From Amycolatopsis sp. FDAARGOS 1241 (GTDB lineage Bacteria; Actinomycetota; Actinomycetes; Mycobacteriales; Pseudonocardiaceae): 64,000 bases of DNA. The translations under genes and the position numbers were made by a program. This document shows positions 62,882-64,000 of the stretch, one piece after another (positions within the stretch are counted from its first letter, which is position 1; each line of letters opens with the position of its first letter). The DNA is taken from assembly GCF_016889705.1 (NCBI RefSeq), contig NZ_CP069526.1:5270001-5334000 (forward strand), read 5' to 3'. The notes beneath the pieces were generated by a model. That model had not been told where the DNA came from and made no database searches. It saw only the letters and a program-made list of their open reading frames with translations.

Positions 62882-64000
62882 TGAGGTTCCCCCGTTCGGC
62901 CGGAGAGCGAATTATCTGGTTCCGGCGGGGACGGGTTGATGGTAGCTGGCCTCGTACTCGGCGGGCGAGCGCCAGCCCAGCTTCTTCTGTATCCGCTGGG
63001 TGTTGTACACCCATCGATGTAGGCGAACAGGGCGTTCTCGGCTTCTTCCCTTGTCCGCCAACTGGTTCGATAGACCAACTCGGTCTTGAGCGTGGAGAAG
63101 AAGTTCTCCATCAACGCGTTGTCGTAACTGTCGCCGACCGTTCCCATCGACTGCGCGATCCCGTTGTCCGCCAACCGATTCGAGAACCGGAACGCCGTAT
63201 AGGTCGATCCTCTGTCCGAATGGTGGACCAACTGGCCCTCCCGGACCTGCCGTGACCACACCGCATACTCCAGCGCGCCGAGCACCAGCTCGGTGTCGCA
63301 GCGATCCGAGCACTTCCAGCCCACGATCCGGTTGGAGAACGCATCCCGGACCGCAGCGAGCCAAAACACCCCCTGACCAGTGACAATCCGGGTCGCGTCG
63401 GCCACCCACAACCGATTCGGCTCGACCGCGGTGAAGTCCCGGTTGACCAGATCCGGCGCCGGCGTGGCCCGCCGATCCTGCCGGGTGGAGCCGACCCGCC
63501 ACTTCTTGCGCAGGAACGCGCCCTGCAACCCGGCCTGGCGCCTCAACCGCTCCACCCGCTTGCGGCCCACCGCGATGCCCCGGCGGCGCAGCATCGCGTG
63601 CACCCGCGGCGCACCGTAGGTACCGCCCGAGCAGGTGTGAATCTCGACGATCTCGGCCAGCAGGCCGTCGTCGGCCGCCCGCCGGGCCGAGGGCTGTTTC
63701 GCCTGCTTGAGCCACCCGTAGAAGGTCGAGGACGCGATGCCCAAGACCCGTAGGACGAGACCGACCGGGTGCTGCGGGTGTTCGTGCACGAACCGCAGGA
63801 TCACCTCCGGTCTGGCCGATCTCGGAGGCGAAATACGCACTCGCATCACGCAGCACGGCGTTGATCCGCTCCAGCTCCGCGACCCGCCTGCGCAGCTGCT
63901 TGTTCTCCTCGAGCATCTCGCTGGTCGGCCGGTCGGCCCGCTCGCCGCGGTCGGCTTCGTCCTGGCGGATCCAGTTCCGCAACGCCTCGTGATGCACACC
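62882..64000 (-). mobile_element. IS3-family element, runs off the window
   Basis: OrfA's C-terminal part (LEENKQLRRRVAELERINAV) enters from the right edge; OrfB follows in another frame with EVILRFVHEHPQHPVGL, GGTYGAPRVHAMLRRRGI, DATRIVTGQGVFW, HHSDRGSTYTAFRFSN and SYDNALMENFFSTLK, holding the DDE residues. The final segment (YNTQRIQKKLGWRSPAEYEA) is reached only by a frame change near 63020, with the stop at 62912. One terminus lies near 62882 (GAGGTTCCCCCG). Confidence 0.85.

Noticed and set aside
1..64000. CRISPR array or restriction/defence island
   Set aside because: No regularly spaced repeats and no cas, restriction or known defence genes were seen; only an isolated PIN-like protein.

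Overview
The window is high-GC actinomycete DNA with short intergenic gaps, GTG starts and many ATGA/GTGA overlaps. Gene content (nitroreductases of the Acg family, a DUF6292 protein, IS110/IS481/IS5 elements) points to the Pseudonocardiales, Amycolatopsis- or Pseudonocardia-like; the genus cannot be fixed from sequence alone.

Positions 1-37.4 kb are a hypoxia/dormancy island resembling the mycobacterial DosR (DevR) regulon. It holds a wax-ester/triacylglycerol synthase, GAPDH, a DoxX-like protein, an alcohol dehydrogenase, CBS and universal-stress proteins, a PEP synthase, a CtpF-like P-type ATPase, acetate kinase, a GNAT/ADP-forming acyl-CoA synthetase, Hsp20, a flavodoxin, an Rv2625c-like M50 protease, a P1B ATPase fused to hemerythrin, a TreT-like glycosyltransferase with a GalT-like partner, an Rv1733c-like membrane protein, several Acg-like nitroreductases and a DosS-like sensor whose haem-ligand histidine is retained. 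Nine upstream regions carry a 16-base imperfect palindrome of consensus GGGGACCWWMGKCCCC. This matches the core of the mycobacterial DosR box base for base except for one transition. The genes suggest fermentation with substrate-level ATP formation (ADP-forming synthetase, AckA, GAPDH, ADH), storage (TAG, trehalose) and protein protection. Several members are broken: the sensor, one CBS protein, NAPRTase, a DMT transporter, a second TAG synthase and a second sensor.

Positions 35.3-50 kb are a scrap zone of fragments (acetyl-CoA synthetase, PDH E1, LiaF-like, PAP2, resolvase), an IS481 element split by an IS110 element, and a fluoride-resistance cassette (two CrcB and two DUF190 genes, partly frameshifted) headed by a probable fluoride riboswitch. 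An 868-bp IS5-family element occurs twice, at 44.5 and 56.8 kb. Between the copies lie a hotdog thioesterase, an intact IS110 element, a two-gene molybdopterin oxidoreductase/ferredoxin-NADP reductase unit, coiled-coil proteins and a secreted M1 aminopeptidase.

Positions 57.7-64 kb hold a decayed transposase, remnants of a non-ribosomal-peptide precursor pathway (MbtH, argininosuccinate-lyase-like, cysteine-synthase-like), an intact ilvD, an SDR fragment and an IS3 element that runs off the window. Single-base frameshifts are frequent, often in homopolymers, so some pseudogenes may be sequencing errors. No tRNA, rRNA or CRISPR array was seen.
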